Positions 1 through 8,461 of a stretch of DNA of 64,000 bases are shown here, in pieces. Location of the stretch: assembly GCA_947501935.1 (NCBI GenBank), contig CANMXU010000020.1, forward strand, positions 27,282 to 91,281. Reading direction: 5' to 3'. A program made the position numbers and the translations under genes. The notes beneath the pieces are model-generated. The model had not been told where the DNA came from and ran no database searches. It saw only the letters and a list, made by a program, of their open reading frames with translations. Each line of letters starts with the position of its first letter. Within the stretch, counting starts at the first letter, position 1. The stretch comes from an uncultured Alteromonadaceae bacterium. Its GTDB lineage: Bacteria > Pseudomonadota > Gammaproteobacteria > Enterobacterales > Alteromonadaceae.

Positions 1-227
1 CAACCAGTTTTTTTGAACAAGCCTCGCGCTTAGCTCCCACTAATGAACAGTACTTGTATGCGTATTTATTATCATTAGACGGAGAAGGAAAAACCGCAGT
101 AGCGATACAAAAATTACAAGCGGTGATCCATCGCTTTAGTTATAGCCAAGCGTTAAAACAGTTGGGTATGCAATTTGCTCAAAAGCTAGGAGATCGTCAA
201 GCCTTTGAACGTTTTCGCCGTTTATAG
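1..227 (+). CDS. C-terminal end of a TPR-like protein (partial)
   Basis: The open frame runs in from the left edge and stops with TAG at 225-227, giving about 74 residues. The visible part is helical, with alternating small and aromatic residues (for example LYAYLLSLDGEG and LQAVIHRF) as in tetratricopeptide-type repeats. It ends in an arginine-rich tail (FERFRRL). A strong hairpin terminator follows at once. The function cannot be told from this fragment. The DUF1800/DUF1501 pair comes next on the same strand but is separated by the terminator and about 260 bp. Confidence 0.55.
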   Translation, partial: TSFFEQASRLAPTNEQYLYAYLLSLDGEGKTAVAIQKLQAVIHRFSYSQALKQLGMQFAQKLGDRQAFERFRRL

Positions 228-264
228 TCAGTAAATACTAAATTTATATTTTTCAAATGCTCTT

Positions 265-303
265 AAGGCTTTAAAATCCTCCCGTTGATTTTAAAGCCTT
301 TTT
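265..303 (+). terminator. Rho-independent terminator
   Basis: A perfect 14-bp inverted repeat (AAGGCTTTAAAATC at 265-278, complement at 287-300) with an 8-nt loop is followed by a short T run. It ends the partial upstream gene. Confidence 0.85.
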
Positions 304-486
304 AACGCCATTTTCTTATCTCATTCAGCTTTGTTTTGGTAACCAAATTATTTAACCTTTCTTTAGGGCTGATGTTTTCCATCGAAAAAATCTATTCACT
401 GTAAAGATGTGTAAAACTAATAGCAGTGTTTAAGCTTTAGCCTTAGTTTGTAGTATATAAAAAGAATGATAATTGAAGGGGAATAT

Positions 487-1851
487 ATGTCGATACAGGC
501 AACTATTGCAGTTAATCGCTTTGGTTTAGGGGCTAGGCCCAATGAACTTGCCCAAGCGAGTGCTGATCCTCAACAATGGTTGATCAAGCACTTAATGCAA
601 AAACCACCAGTAATCTTTGATGATGAATTACCTCATTCTAATGAAATTTCGAAAACCTTAGCCTTATTAAAGATGCAAGAGCGTGAAGAAATTAAGCGCG
701 CTGGCAAAGTGAGTACCACTAAGTCAAATAAAAATAATGCTAAAGAAAAGAGTAAAAAATATAACCGAAGTTTACTTCAGCAATTCAGTGCTAGCACCGT
801 AAATAACGCCATATCATCGCCACACAGTTTAAATTGGCGCTTGCTCGATTTTTTCTCTAATCATTTTAGTGTAAGTGCTAATGGGGCATTTTTAGCCGCG
901 ATGAGCCCAACCTTAGAACGTGAAGCAATCGCTCCTAATTTATTTGGTCAATTTGAAGATATGTTACTTGCGGTAACTAAGCATCCGGCGATGTTATTGT
1001 ATTTAAATAATGAAAAATCGTTTGGCCCAGACTCGCGATTAGGTAAAAAGGGCAAAGGCTTAAATGAAAACTTAGCCCGTGAAATTCTTGAATTGCATAC
1101 CTTAGGTGTTAATGGCGGTTATAGTCAAACTGATGTGACAGAATTAGCTAAAGGCATAACTGGTTGGAGTATTGCTAACCCTCGTAAAGATGAAGAGCAG
1201 GGCTTTATTTTTAGAAAAATTGGCCATCAACCCGGGCCACGTAGGTTATTAGGTAAAAAATATCCAATGTGGGGCTTAGAGCAAGGTGAAGCTATGTTAA
1301 AAAATATTGCTCGCCACCCATCTACAGCGAAACACCTTTGTTATAAACTTGCTCATCATTTTATCAGTGATAATCCGCCGCAAACCTTGGTTGATAAACT
1401 TATCAAGCGTTGGCATGACACCAAAGGCAATATTAAAGAAGTGATGATAACTTTAATAAAAGCACAAGAGTCTTGGCAACCTCAAGCCGCTAAATATAAA
1501 ACTCCACGAGAATTCTTTATTTCATCTTTTCGCGCAATCGGCGCTAACAATATTGACACCAAAAATGTTTTTAACAGTTTACTTATGCTTGGTCAGCAGC
1601 CATTTAATGCGGGATCTCCAGCAGGCTATGGAGATGACCAATCAGATTGGAACGGTGCAAGTGCGCTTATTTCACGAGTAGAATGGGCTTCTGCCTTATC
1701 ATCAAGAGTAAAAGCTAATGCTGAAAGTATTATGAAATCAACTTTAGGAGAGCATGTTAGCCAACGCACCTATAAAAGTGTGTTACGAGCTGAAAGCCGC
1801 AAACAAGCATTTACCTTGTTATTAATGAGCCCAGAGTTTTTAAGGAGATAA
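487..1851 (+). CDS. DUF1800 family protein
   Basis: About 454 residues with the family's features: N-terminal VNRFGLGARP, central LNENLAREILELHTLGV, and the ARHPSTAKHLCYKLAHHFI segment. DUF1800 proteins have no established enzymatic activity. They are almost always found beside a DUF1501 partner, as here, where the next ATG overlaps this stop. An in-frame ATG exists at 466, but I chose 487 because GAAGGGGA at 475-482 lies at ribosome-binding distance before it. No clear signal peptide is seen. The pair is commonly linked to export or surface functions in marine bacteria, which is inference here. Confidence 0.85.
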   Translation: MSIQATIAVNRFGLGARPNELAQASADPQQWLIKHLMQKPPVIFDDELPHSNEISKTLALLKMQEREEIKRAGKVSTTKSNKNNAKEKSKKYNRSLLQQFSASTVNNAISSPHSLNWRLLDFFSNHFSVSANGAFLAAMSPTLEREAIAPNLFGQFEDMLLAVTKHPAMLLYLNNEKSFGPDSRLGKKGKGLNENLAREILELHTLGVNGGYSQTDVTELAKGITGWSIANPRKDEEQGFIFRKIGHQPGPRRLLGKKYPMWGLEQGEAMLKNIARHPSTAKHLCYKLAHHFISDNPPQTLVDKLIKRWHDTKGNIKEVMITLIKAQESWQPQAAKYKTPREFFISSFRAIGANNIDTKNVFNSLLMLGQQPFNAGSPAGYGDDQSDWNGASALISRVEWASALSSRVKANAESIMKSTLGEHVSQRTYKSVLRAESRKQAFTLLLMSPEFLRR

Positions 1852-1853
1852 TG

Positions 1854-3002
1854 ATGGAACGTCGACATTTTATTAAAGGCTTAGGTGCAAGTTTACTGGT
1901 AATGCAAAGCCCATCGTTTGCAGCTAAAGCATTACTCGAGAAAACAACTACAAATCCAAAAGTTATTTGGTTAGTTTTACGCGGCGCTATGGACTCATTA
2001 CATACTATAGTACCAACCTTTGAATCAGAATTACCTAAGCTAAGACCAAAGCTTAGTACTAATATCAAAGATCAATTATTAATGTTGGACAACGGTTATG
2101 GTCTGCATCCGTCATTAATTAATTTGCATCAGTGGTACCAACAAAAACAACTATTACCTATTGTCGCCGTGGGCTCAGGTTACGATCAACGCTCACACTT
2201 TGATGGACAAGATTATTTAGAAAGTGGCTTAAAACAAGTTGATCACGACAGTGGTTGGTTAGGGCGCTTAGTAAACGTGCAAGAAAAACAAGCTTTAGCG
2301 ATTGCTCGTTCAACCCCTATTAGTTTACGTGGAGAAAGTAGTGTAAATACTTGGTACCCTTCAAAGCTAAAAGAAGCGGATGATGATATTTACCAAGCGT
2401 TAATGAATATGTATCAAGACGATGCGTTATTAACTGAGCGCTTACGGTCTGGCCTTGAAGTAAAAGAAATGACCATGGATAAATCATCGAAAAAGCAGCA
2501 AGGTAAGTTTAATGATTTAGCCAAAGCGTGTGCACAATTAATGAGTGGCGAACAAGGTGCTGATTGCGCGATGTTAGAATTAGGCGGCTGGGATACTCAT
2601 AATAACCAAGAGAAAAGATTAGCGCGGCAATTAGCAACACTTGATCAAGGTTTAGCGACCATAAAAACTGGTTTAGGCAAAGACTGGAATAATACCTTGG
2701 TAGTTGTTGCTACTGAATTTGGTCGAACAGCGAAAGAAAATGGTACTGGTGGAACTGATCATGGTACAGGTAGCGCGATGTTTTTGGCAGGGGGCGCGGT
2801 TAATGGTGGCCAAGTATTAGGTGAATGGCCGGGACTTTCGCAGCAGCAACTATTTGAACAGCGAGATTTAATGCCAACCACTAATACATTTTCATGGATA
2901 GCAGCGGCAATGTCACAGCACTGGCAGTTATCTGCAAAGCAACTTGATACTGTATTTCCGCAAGTTAGTTTAGCGAAGGCTAAATTAATACGAACTAGTT
3001 AA
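1854..3002 (+). CDS. DUF1501 family protein, Tat-exported
   Basis: About 382 residues. The N-terminus has a twin-arginine motif (ERRHFIKGLG), a hydrophobic stretch and an AFAA-like end, so export by the Tat system is likely. The core has features of the sulfatase/phosphatase-like DUF1501 fold: LRGAMDSLHTIVP near the start, LGGWDTHNNQ in the middle and TEFGRT..GTDHG near the end. These match metal-binding positions of the alkaline phosphatase superfamily (inference). AGGAG at 1843-1847 fits the ATG at 1854 better than the one at 1851. The gene is translationally coupled to the DUF1800 gene. Confidence 0.87.
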   Translation: MERRHFIKGLGASLLVMQSPSFAAKALLEKTTTNPKVIWLVLRGAMDSLHTIVPTFESELPKLRPKLSTNIKDQLLMLDNGYGLHPSLINLHQWYQQKQLLPIVAVGSGYDQRSHFDGQDYLESGLKQVDHDSGWLGRLVNVQEKQALAIARSTPISLRGESSVNTWYPSKLKEADDDIYQALMNMYQDDALLTERLRSGLEVKEMTMDKSSKKQQGKFNDLAKACAQLMSGEQGADCAMLELGGWDTHNNQEKRLARQLATLDQGLATIKTGLGKDWNNTLVVVATEFGRTAKENGTGGTDHGTGSAMFLAGGAVNGGQVLGEWPGLSQQQLFEQRDLMPTTNTFSWIAAAMSQHWQLSAKQLDTVFPQVSLAKAKLIRTS

Positions 3003-3047
3003 TACGAGCTAGCTAGTGCGAATAAGTAATGTACACAACTTGGTTAT

Positions 3048-4685
3048 CTATTCGGGATAACCTGTGATGCTTTTTATGTTTTTATAAAGCGGTTGTAAGT
3101 GTCGGTACATTTTTTTATAAACGTGCTGATAAAGTTGGTTATACAAAGGCACATGCTGTTTATTGGGTAAAAAGGTTTGTTCAATATGCGTCATAGCCGA
3201 CGCTGCTTTTTGGTAATCATCAAAATATCCCAAGCCCACTGCAATGTTAATGGCAGCACCTAAGCCTGAGGTCTCATAAATATGAGGCCGATGACAAGGT
3301 AAATTAAATATATCGGCGGTAATTTGCATGGCTGCATCAGATTGAGAGCCGCCACCAGAAACGATGACTTTATTAATAGGCGTTCCTTGGCGTTTTTCTA
3401 AGTTTTCTTTACCTTCTTTTAGAGCGTAGGCAATGCCTTCTATTATGGCTCGGTAAATATGAGCTTTAGTATGAACATCACCAAAACCGAGCATTGCACC
3501 TTTTGCTGCTAGGTTTGCTATACCAGGCGACCAAAAGGGCTGTAACATTAACCCCATTGCACCAGGCGGGGTTTGTTCGATAAAGGCGTCAAATAAACTT
3601 TCTACGTTAACACCTAGCTGCTGTGCTTTATCTAGTTCTTGTTTAGCGAATTCTTGTTTAAACCAATTTACCATCCAGTAGCCACGATAAATCATGATCT
3701 CACTATTATAATGGCTAGGAATTGCAGAAGGAAATGCAGGAATATAAGCTTGCGGTTCAATATAGCGCTTATTGTTAGTATTAATGGTCGCGGTAGTGCC
3801 ATAACTTAAACTGGCAGTATCTGCAGTAATACAGCCTGAGCCTAATACTTCACAGGCTTTATCTGAGGCACTCGCTATAACAGCTAACCCCAGTGCTAAG
3901 CCGGTAGCTTTTGCAGCACTGGCACTAATTTCACCAAGCTTTTCTCCAGGCTGTACAAGTTCTGGTAGCATTGCTGGAGTGATGGGTAATAACTTCCATT
4001 TCCAATGATGCTTATTAGCCCAACATTGTTTTTTGTAATCAAAGGGAAGATAACCAACGGTACTTGCTATAGAGTCTTTGTAAGCACCGGTTAGTTTATG
4101 ATTTAAAAAACCTGATAATAATAAAAACTTATCTGTTTTTTGCCAAATTTCAGGCTGCTTCTGGGTTAACCAATTAGCTTGTGCTTTGCGTTGAAAATAA
4201 TGAATCAACTCAGTTTTGCCTATGGTTTTAAATATTAGCCGCCAGTACCAAGGTAGGCGTGTTTTATCTTGCTCATTTAAATCAGCAAGTCTTTGATCTA
4301 ACCACAGTATTGCTGGCCTGAGCGCTTGTCCTTTTTTATCTACATTGACGACGCTGCCTCGTTGCGTAGTAACGGAAAGGGCGACAATTCGGCTTTTTAA
4401 TTGTTGCTGAATAACTAAAGGGTGCTGCCATAATTTTTGGCAAGCGGCTGACAGCATTTGCCAAAAATAATCAGCTTCTTGTTCAGCCCAGCCGGGCTCA
4501 GCAGAAAAATACGCATCAAGTTTAACAGTGCTTTTTGCTAATAATTGACCTTGCTGGTCAAATAACATTGCCCGCATACTTTGGGTGCCATTATCTATGG
4601 TTAAAAAAATATCGTCTTTAGATAATGATTGTTTATGTATATGCTTTTTGGTGTTATTGGTTGTATTTATTTTATTAGAATGCAC
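3048..4685 (-). CDS. FGGY-family carbohydrate kinase
   Basis: 545 residues in the size range of FGGY sugar kinases. The N-terminal phosphate-binding segment reads LTIDNGTQSMRAMLFD, and a C-terminal VSGGGSQSDAAMQITADIF segment matches the family's ATP-binding region. The start is GTG, preceded by AGGCG. It leaves an unusually long polar leader of about 25 residues before the kinase fold, and the next in-frame Met falls inside the catalytic fold. The substrate cannot be read from the sequence; xylulose, ribulose or glycerol-type substrates are possible. The gene stands alone, transcribed toward the DUF1501 gene. Confidence 0.8.
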   Translation of the reverse strand: MHSNKINTTNNTKKHIHKQSLSKDDIFLTIDNGTQSMRAMLFDQQGQLLAKSTVKLDAYFSAEPGWAEQEADYFWQMLSAACQKLWQHPLVIQQQLKSRIVALSVTTQRGSVVNVDKKGQALRPAILWLDQRLADLNEQDKTRLPWYWRLIFKTIGKTELIHYFQRKAQANWLTQKQPEIWQKTDKFLLLSGFLNHKLTGAYKDSIASTVGYLPFDYKKQCWANKHHWKWKLLPITPAMLPELVQPGEKLGEISASAAKATGLALGLAVIASASDKACEVLGSGCITADTASLSYGTTATINTNNKRYIEPQAYIPAFPSAIPSHYNSEIMIYRGYWMVNWFKQEFAKQELDKAQQLGVNVESLFDAFIEQTPPGAMGLMLQPFWSPGIANLAAKGAMLGFGDVHTKAHIYRAIIEGIAYALKEGKENLEKRQGTPINKVIVSGGGSQSDAAMQITADIFNLPCHRPHIYETSGLGAAINIAVGLGYFDDYQKAASAMTHIEQTFLPNKQHVPLYNQLYQHVYKKMYRHLQPLYKNIKSITGYPE

Positions 4686-4838
4686 GTAATCGCCTGATAA
4701 GTTTTAAGGTATTTATTAATACACCTTTCGCTTTTAATTGATAACAACATTTTGTTTGTGCGTGATCAACAGTTATTTTTTTACATCTCTTATACTTTAG
4801 CTAATGAAAACTAAATTATTTAACAGGACACATAGGGC

Positions 4839-5696
4839 ATGAAGCGCTGGACTTTCTTTCTTTTATTACAAGGTGTAATTATTTTAGTGGCGTTTACTCT
4901 TATTAATTTGCACCAAGACAAGGTTAGCCTAGTTAAAACCCCACCAAAAAGTTTAAGTAAATGGTATAAGCCTGAAAATAAACGACAAGTTTGGCTACAT
5001 ACTATGTTTGCACTGCGTAGAGAAATGCAGGCCGTGCAATACTATGCAAAAAACAAAGACAGTGAGCTAATGAAAAAGTGGGCAGGGCAATTTAGTGAGC
5101 ACTATGTAAAAATTGAACAAATGGTTCCCCAATGGAAAAGTAAACTTGATAAGTCAGCGCTGCGAAATTTACAACAAGGTGTTGAAAAAAAAGATTATTC
5201 ACAAGTATTAGCTAGTATCACTAAACTACAAGGAAATTGCGATAGCTGTCATAACGACTTTCAAGCAATCACGGCATTAACTTACCGCAGTGCCGATTTT
5301 TCAAGGCTTAACCTTGATGAAAACACAGACTTTAAAACTCATATGCAATTATTAACTAAACAAGTAAATCAAGTAAAAATTTCCGCGCAAGATGGCCATA
5401 CCGACATTGCTTTAAATACTTTAAAAGCACTTAACTCTGAAATGGATAAACTCGGCGAAGTTTGCAGCAGTTGTCATAAAGGCGGTAAAACCTATCCATC
5501 AGAGCAAGTTAAACAAAGCTTAGTCAAACTACAAACCCATATAATTGACGGTGACATAAAAAAACAAGGCATGGAACTTGGTACTGTTGCGGTACTTGCT
5601 TGCGCGCAATGTCATGGTACTCATAGGTTAGCTTTTGGCGCCAAGCAGCAATTATCAACAGAACGAAGTTGGTTCGATTTAATTAAACATAATTAG
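4839..5696 (+). CDS. Membrane-anchored tri-heme c-type cytochrome
   Basis: 285 residues. A single N-terminal membrane helix (about residues 5-23) is followed by a helical periplasmic region with three CXXCH haem-attachment motifs: CDSCH (134-138), CSSCH (209-213) and CAQCH (255-259). The spacing suggests helical-bundle modules like cytochrome c' repeats, each ending in its haem motif. The last motif carries an extra histidine (CHGTH). It is likely an inner-membrane electron carrier facing the periplasm. The partner is unknown because neither neighbour is an oxidoreductase. Start chosen at ATG after CAGGACA. Confidence 0.8.
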   Translation: MKRWTFFLLLQGVIILVAFTLINLHQDKVSLVKTPPKSLSKWYKPENKRQVWLHTMFALRREMQAVQYYAKNKDSELMKKWAGQFSEHYVKIEQMVPQWKSKLDKSALRNLQQGVEKKDYSQVLASITKLQGNCDSCHNDFQAITALTYRSADFSRLNLDENTDFKTHMQLLTKQVNQVKISAQDGHTDIALNTLKALNSEMDKLGEVCSSCHKGGKTYPSEQVKQSLVKLQTHIIDGDIKKQGMELGTVAVLACAQCHGTHRLAFGAKQQLSTERSWFDLIKHN

Positions 5697-5877
5697 CTTT
5701 ATTAAATTAGGTAATTCATGATTATGTTGTTTTTTATAATTGAGAAGTGCTCAACATTCATTCACTAAAATTGTAACTTTATATTTATTAAACACTTTTT
5801 GTCGTGCAAAAAATATTCACTTGAGTATGCTAGAATTAAAGCTATGTACCAATGAAAATTGTACGATGGAGTGTTTT

Positions 5878-7065
5878 ATGAATAGCTCAAATAAATTTTT
5901 ATTAATTGTACTTATGTTGTTAATTTCTGCATGTCAGACAACGCCAACATTTACTCTTTCACCTGTTAAACCTATCGATAATGTTTATTTAGACCAAGCC
6001 TTTATTGGCCATGATCTGGTTGCTGTAGAAAGCGAACAGGAAATATTTGCGCTTGACGATGAAATGAAAGCCTTAGTTACTAATAAGCTGTTGCGTGTAA
6101 GTGATATTCGGCAACGCTCGGTTATGCTGTTAGAGCATATTTTTGAAACTGAAAATATTAATTTGCAATACCAAGGCGGCGCTAACTTAACTGCGAGTCA
6201 AACCTATCATCAGGGCCAAGCAAACTGTATGTCATTAACCATAATGGCGTACTCTCTGGCAAAAGCCGCAAAGCTCAATGTAAATTTTCAAAACGTGCAA
6301 GTGCCCGAATATTGGCAACGTAATGGTGATATGAATATGCTCACCGGCCACGTTAATTTAGTGATCAAAAAGCGTGAAAACCCTAATAAAATTATTTTAT
6401 TATCGAATGAAGTTTTAGAGATAGATTTTGACCCTTATGTGGCAAAAAAATCGTTTCCACGTAAGGTGATCACTAAGAATGAAGTTCTAGCAATGTTTTA
6501 TAACAACAAGGGGGCACAAGCTTTAGCGAAGAAAGATTATACCAACGCTTATCGTTATATAAAAGCAGCTACTTTAGCGGATAACAGCTTTAGTTCGGCA
6601 TGGGGGAATTTAGGCGTTTTATATAAAGTTACTGGCCATAATGAACACGCTTTATTTACTTATCATAAAGCGGTTGCTTTAAACAAAAATAATAATACCG
6701 CGATGAATAACTTAAGCATATTATTACGTAAACAAGGCGAGCATGACCTTGCTGAAAAGATAGAGCTAAGCATTCTTAGAAAAAGAATTAATAATCCTTA
6801 TTATTATGCGCTGCTAGCTGATGAGTCATTACAAAAAGGTAATATTGAATTTGCACTTTTACATTATCAAAAAGCCATTCATTTAGACGATCGTATTGAT
6901 GAGTTTTATCATGGTTTGGCAAAAGTGTATTATGCGATGGATAATTACTCAGCAGCGAGGCGGGCACTGAAAAAGGCGATGGCAATTAATAAAGTTTCTC
7001 AAATAGATAATCAATATTTAGCCAAGCTAAACTTCTTAAAACAAGCTGAGTACAACCCATATTAG
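5878..7065 (+). CDS. Lipoprotein with transglutaminase-like domain and TPR repeats
   Basis: About 395 residues from ATG 5878, which has GGAG just upstream. A longer frame exists upstream but lacks a ribosome-binding site. The signal peptide ends in a lipobox LISAC, so the protein is probably lipidated. The first half contains QANCMSLTIMAYSLAKAAKL and a later GHVNLVI, which fit the cysteine and histidine of transglutaminase/cysteine-protease-like folds. The second half has at least three TPR units (AYRYIKAATLADNS, ALFTYHKAVALNKN, ALLHYQKAIHLDD). It is likely a periplasmic or outer-membrane scaffold or peptidase-like protein of unknown substrate. Confidence 0.72.
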   Translation: MNSSNKFLLIVLMLLISACQTTPTFTLSPVKPIDNVYLDQAFIGHDLVAVESEQEIFALDDEMKALVTNKLLRVSDIRQRSVMLLEHIFETENINLQYQGGANLTASQTYHQGQANCMSLTIMAYSLAKAAKLNVNFQNVQVPEYWQRNGDMNMLTGHVNLVIKKRENPNKIILLSNEVLEIDFDPYVAKKSFPRKVITKNEVLAMFYNNKGAQALAKKDYTNAYRYIKAATLADNSFSSAWGNLGVLYKVTGHNEHALFTYHKAVALNKNNNTAMNNLSILLRKQGEHDLAEKIELSILRKRINNPYYYALLADESLQKGNIEFALLHYQKAIHLDDRIDEFYHGLAKVYYAMDNYSAARRALKKAMAINKVSQIDNQYLAKLNFLKQAEYNPY

Positions 7066-7381
7066 CTCTTGTGGTTTTGCTATTGCGCTTTTTTGTTTAG
7101 CGTTAAGATTTAGAGTGGTTCTCTCATTTGAATTTATATATTAGATGACTTTTACAGGGATAAGTTTGCCACTGTCGGTAGCAAATAAGTGCAAGTTATT
7201 CATATGGTCGCAGCTAGTTTATGTAAATGCCTTACGTTTACAGAATATGGACTAGAATACTTAATGTTGAATGTGGTTGGTTTTTTTGTTTCTATTTTTC
7301 AATGTTTTAAGTTGATGATGGCCAATGTTAATTTTACTAACAACAATGAACTTATGGTAACGCGTAACTAAATAAGGTTAA
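7066..7381. other. Intergenic stretch with no recognised gene
   Basis: About 315 bp between the TPR lipoprotein and a small membrane ORF. A 60-codon GTG-start frame at 7189-7371 has no ribosome-binding site and unremarkable composition, and I do not support it. No strong hairpin is seen. Confidence 0.5.
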
Positions 7382-7561
7382 TTGAACTCAAAGTATTTTA
7401 TTAAGGTAACACTCCTCGTACATATTTTAGTATTGGCGACATGGTTAATACCTAGTAGTGAAGATAATAATGAAAATGTTATTTATTATTCTTTGCTTTT
7501 GCTACTAATTATAATAATCAGTACCTTCGATTGGTTGATCAATACTTATAATTACAATTAA
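7382..7561 (+). CDS. Possible small membrane protein, TTG start
   Basis: A 59-codon frame starting with TTG at 7382 and ending with TAA at 7559-7561. TAAGG lies just before the start at ribosome-binding distance. The product has two hydrophobic segments (VTLLVHILVLATWLI and YYSLLLLLIIIISTF) separated by an acidic linker (SSEDNNEN), which suggests a two-helix inner-membrane protein. No family is recognised. It could be chance in AT-rich DNA, but the alternating hydrophobic and acidic layout favours a real gene. Confidence 0.4.
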   Translation: MNSKYFIKVTLLVHILVLATWLIPSSEDNNENVIYYSLLLLLIIIISTFDWLINTYNYN

Positions 7562-7626
7562 CCATTTGCTCACATTTAGTTATAATGAGAAAATCTCACC
7601 TATCCTTATTAAGATGATAAAAAATT

Positions 7627-8184
7627 ATGAAAAAACGTTTCATCACAGCACAAGAGCTGCTTGAAGACTCTTTTAGAGTAGCCGCTAAAGTTTATCAAGA
7701 CGGTTTCAGACCGCAATTTATTGTTGGTATTTGGCGTGGTGGCGCACCTATTGGTATCGCTGTGCAGGAATATTTTGATTTTAAGAAGGTTGAAACTGAC
7801 CATATTGCCGTTCGTACATCGTCGTATTATGGTATTAATCAACAAAGCAAAGAAATTAAAGTGCATGGTCTGCACTATATTATTGAAAATGCTAATGCTG
7901 ATGACGGTTTATTGATTGTTGATGATGTATTTGACTCTGGTCGCAGTATCGAAGCATTAATTAAGCAATTAAAATTATTAAGCCGTAAAAACATGCCAAC
8001 CGATGTACGTGTTGCTACCCCTTGGTACAAGCCAACAAATAGTAAAGTTGACTTTAAGCCCGACTATTATGTACATGAATCTGACGAATGGCTGGTATTC
8101 CCTCATGAATTATCGGGTATGACTCCAGAAGAGTTGGCAGAAGGGAAGTCTGACTTAGCAAATATTCGTGAACTCTTTGAATAA
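7627..8184 (+). CDS. Phosphoribosyltransferase (purine-type)
   Basis: 185 residues with the type I phosphoribosyltransferase fold. IVGIWRGGAPIG forms the early loop, and LLIVDDVFDSGRSIEAL (about residues 95-111) is the PRPP-binding motif with its two adjacent aspartates. Such enzymes transfer phosphoribose from PRPP to a purine base in salvage; hypoxanthine or xanthine are the likely bases from overall resemblance, but the base-specificity hood cannot be judged by eye. The gene is monocistronic, with a strong terminator downstream and a weak ribosome-binding site. Confidence 0.8.
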   Translation: MKKRFITAQELLEDSFRVAAKVYQDGFRPQFIVGIWRGGAPIGIAVQEYFDFKKVETDHIAVRTSSYYGINQQSKEIKVHGLHYIIENANADDGLLIVDDVFDSGRSIEALIKQLKLLSRKNMPTDVRVATPWYKPTNSKVDFKPDYYVHESDEWLVFPHELSGMTPEELAEGKSDLANIRELFE

Positions 8185-8224
8185 TTGATTATCTATGTCG
8201 TAAAATGTGATAAATAGCATTTAT

Positions 8225-8272
8225 AAGCCGTATAGTTTAGTTGGTTACCAACATAAACTATACGGCTTTTTT
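8225..8272 (+). terminator. Rho-independent terminator
   Basis: A perfect 15-bp stem (AAGCCGTATAGTTTA at 8225-8239 with its complement at 8254-8268) and a 14-nt loop, followed by T residues to 8272. It ends the phosphoribosyltransferase gene. Confidence 0.9.
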
Positions 8273-8461
8273 GATCCTATAATCTTTTCAAAATACGATA
8301 ACTAATATTGATACGCTACGGCGTGTCTATGTTTCCGTAAATTTATGTTTTTTAAGTATGTAAAAAACACCTACATATATTAACACAATGTTAATAATAG
8401 GCTGTAAAGACATTATTTTTTAGGTAAACTAACCTTAATAGATTTTAGAAAACTAATAATA

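Noticed and set aside
7189..7371. 60-codon GTG-start ORF
   Set aside because: No ribosome-binding site, no domain and no clear membrane or helical layout.
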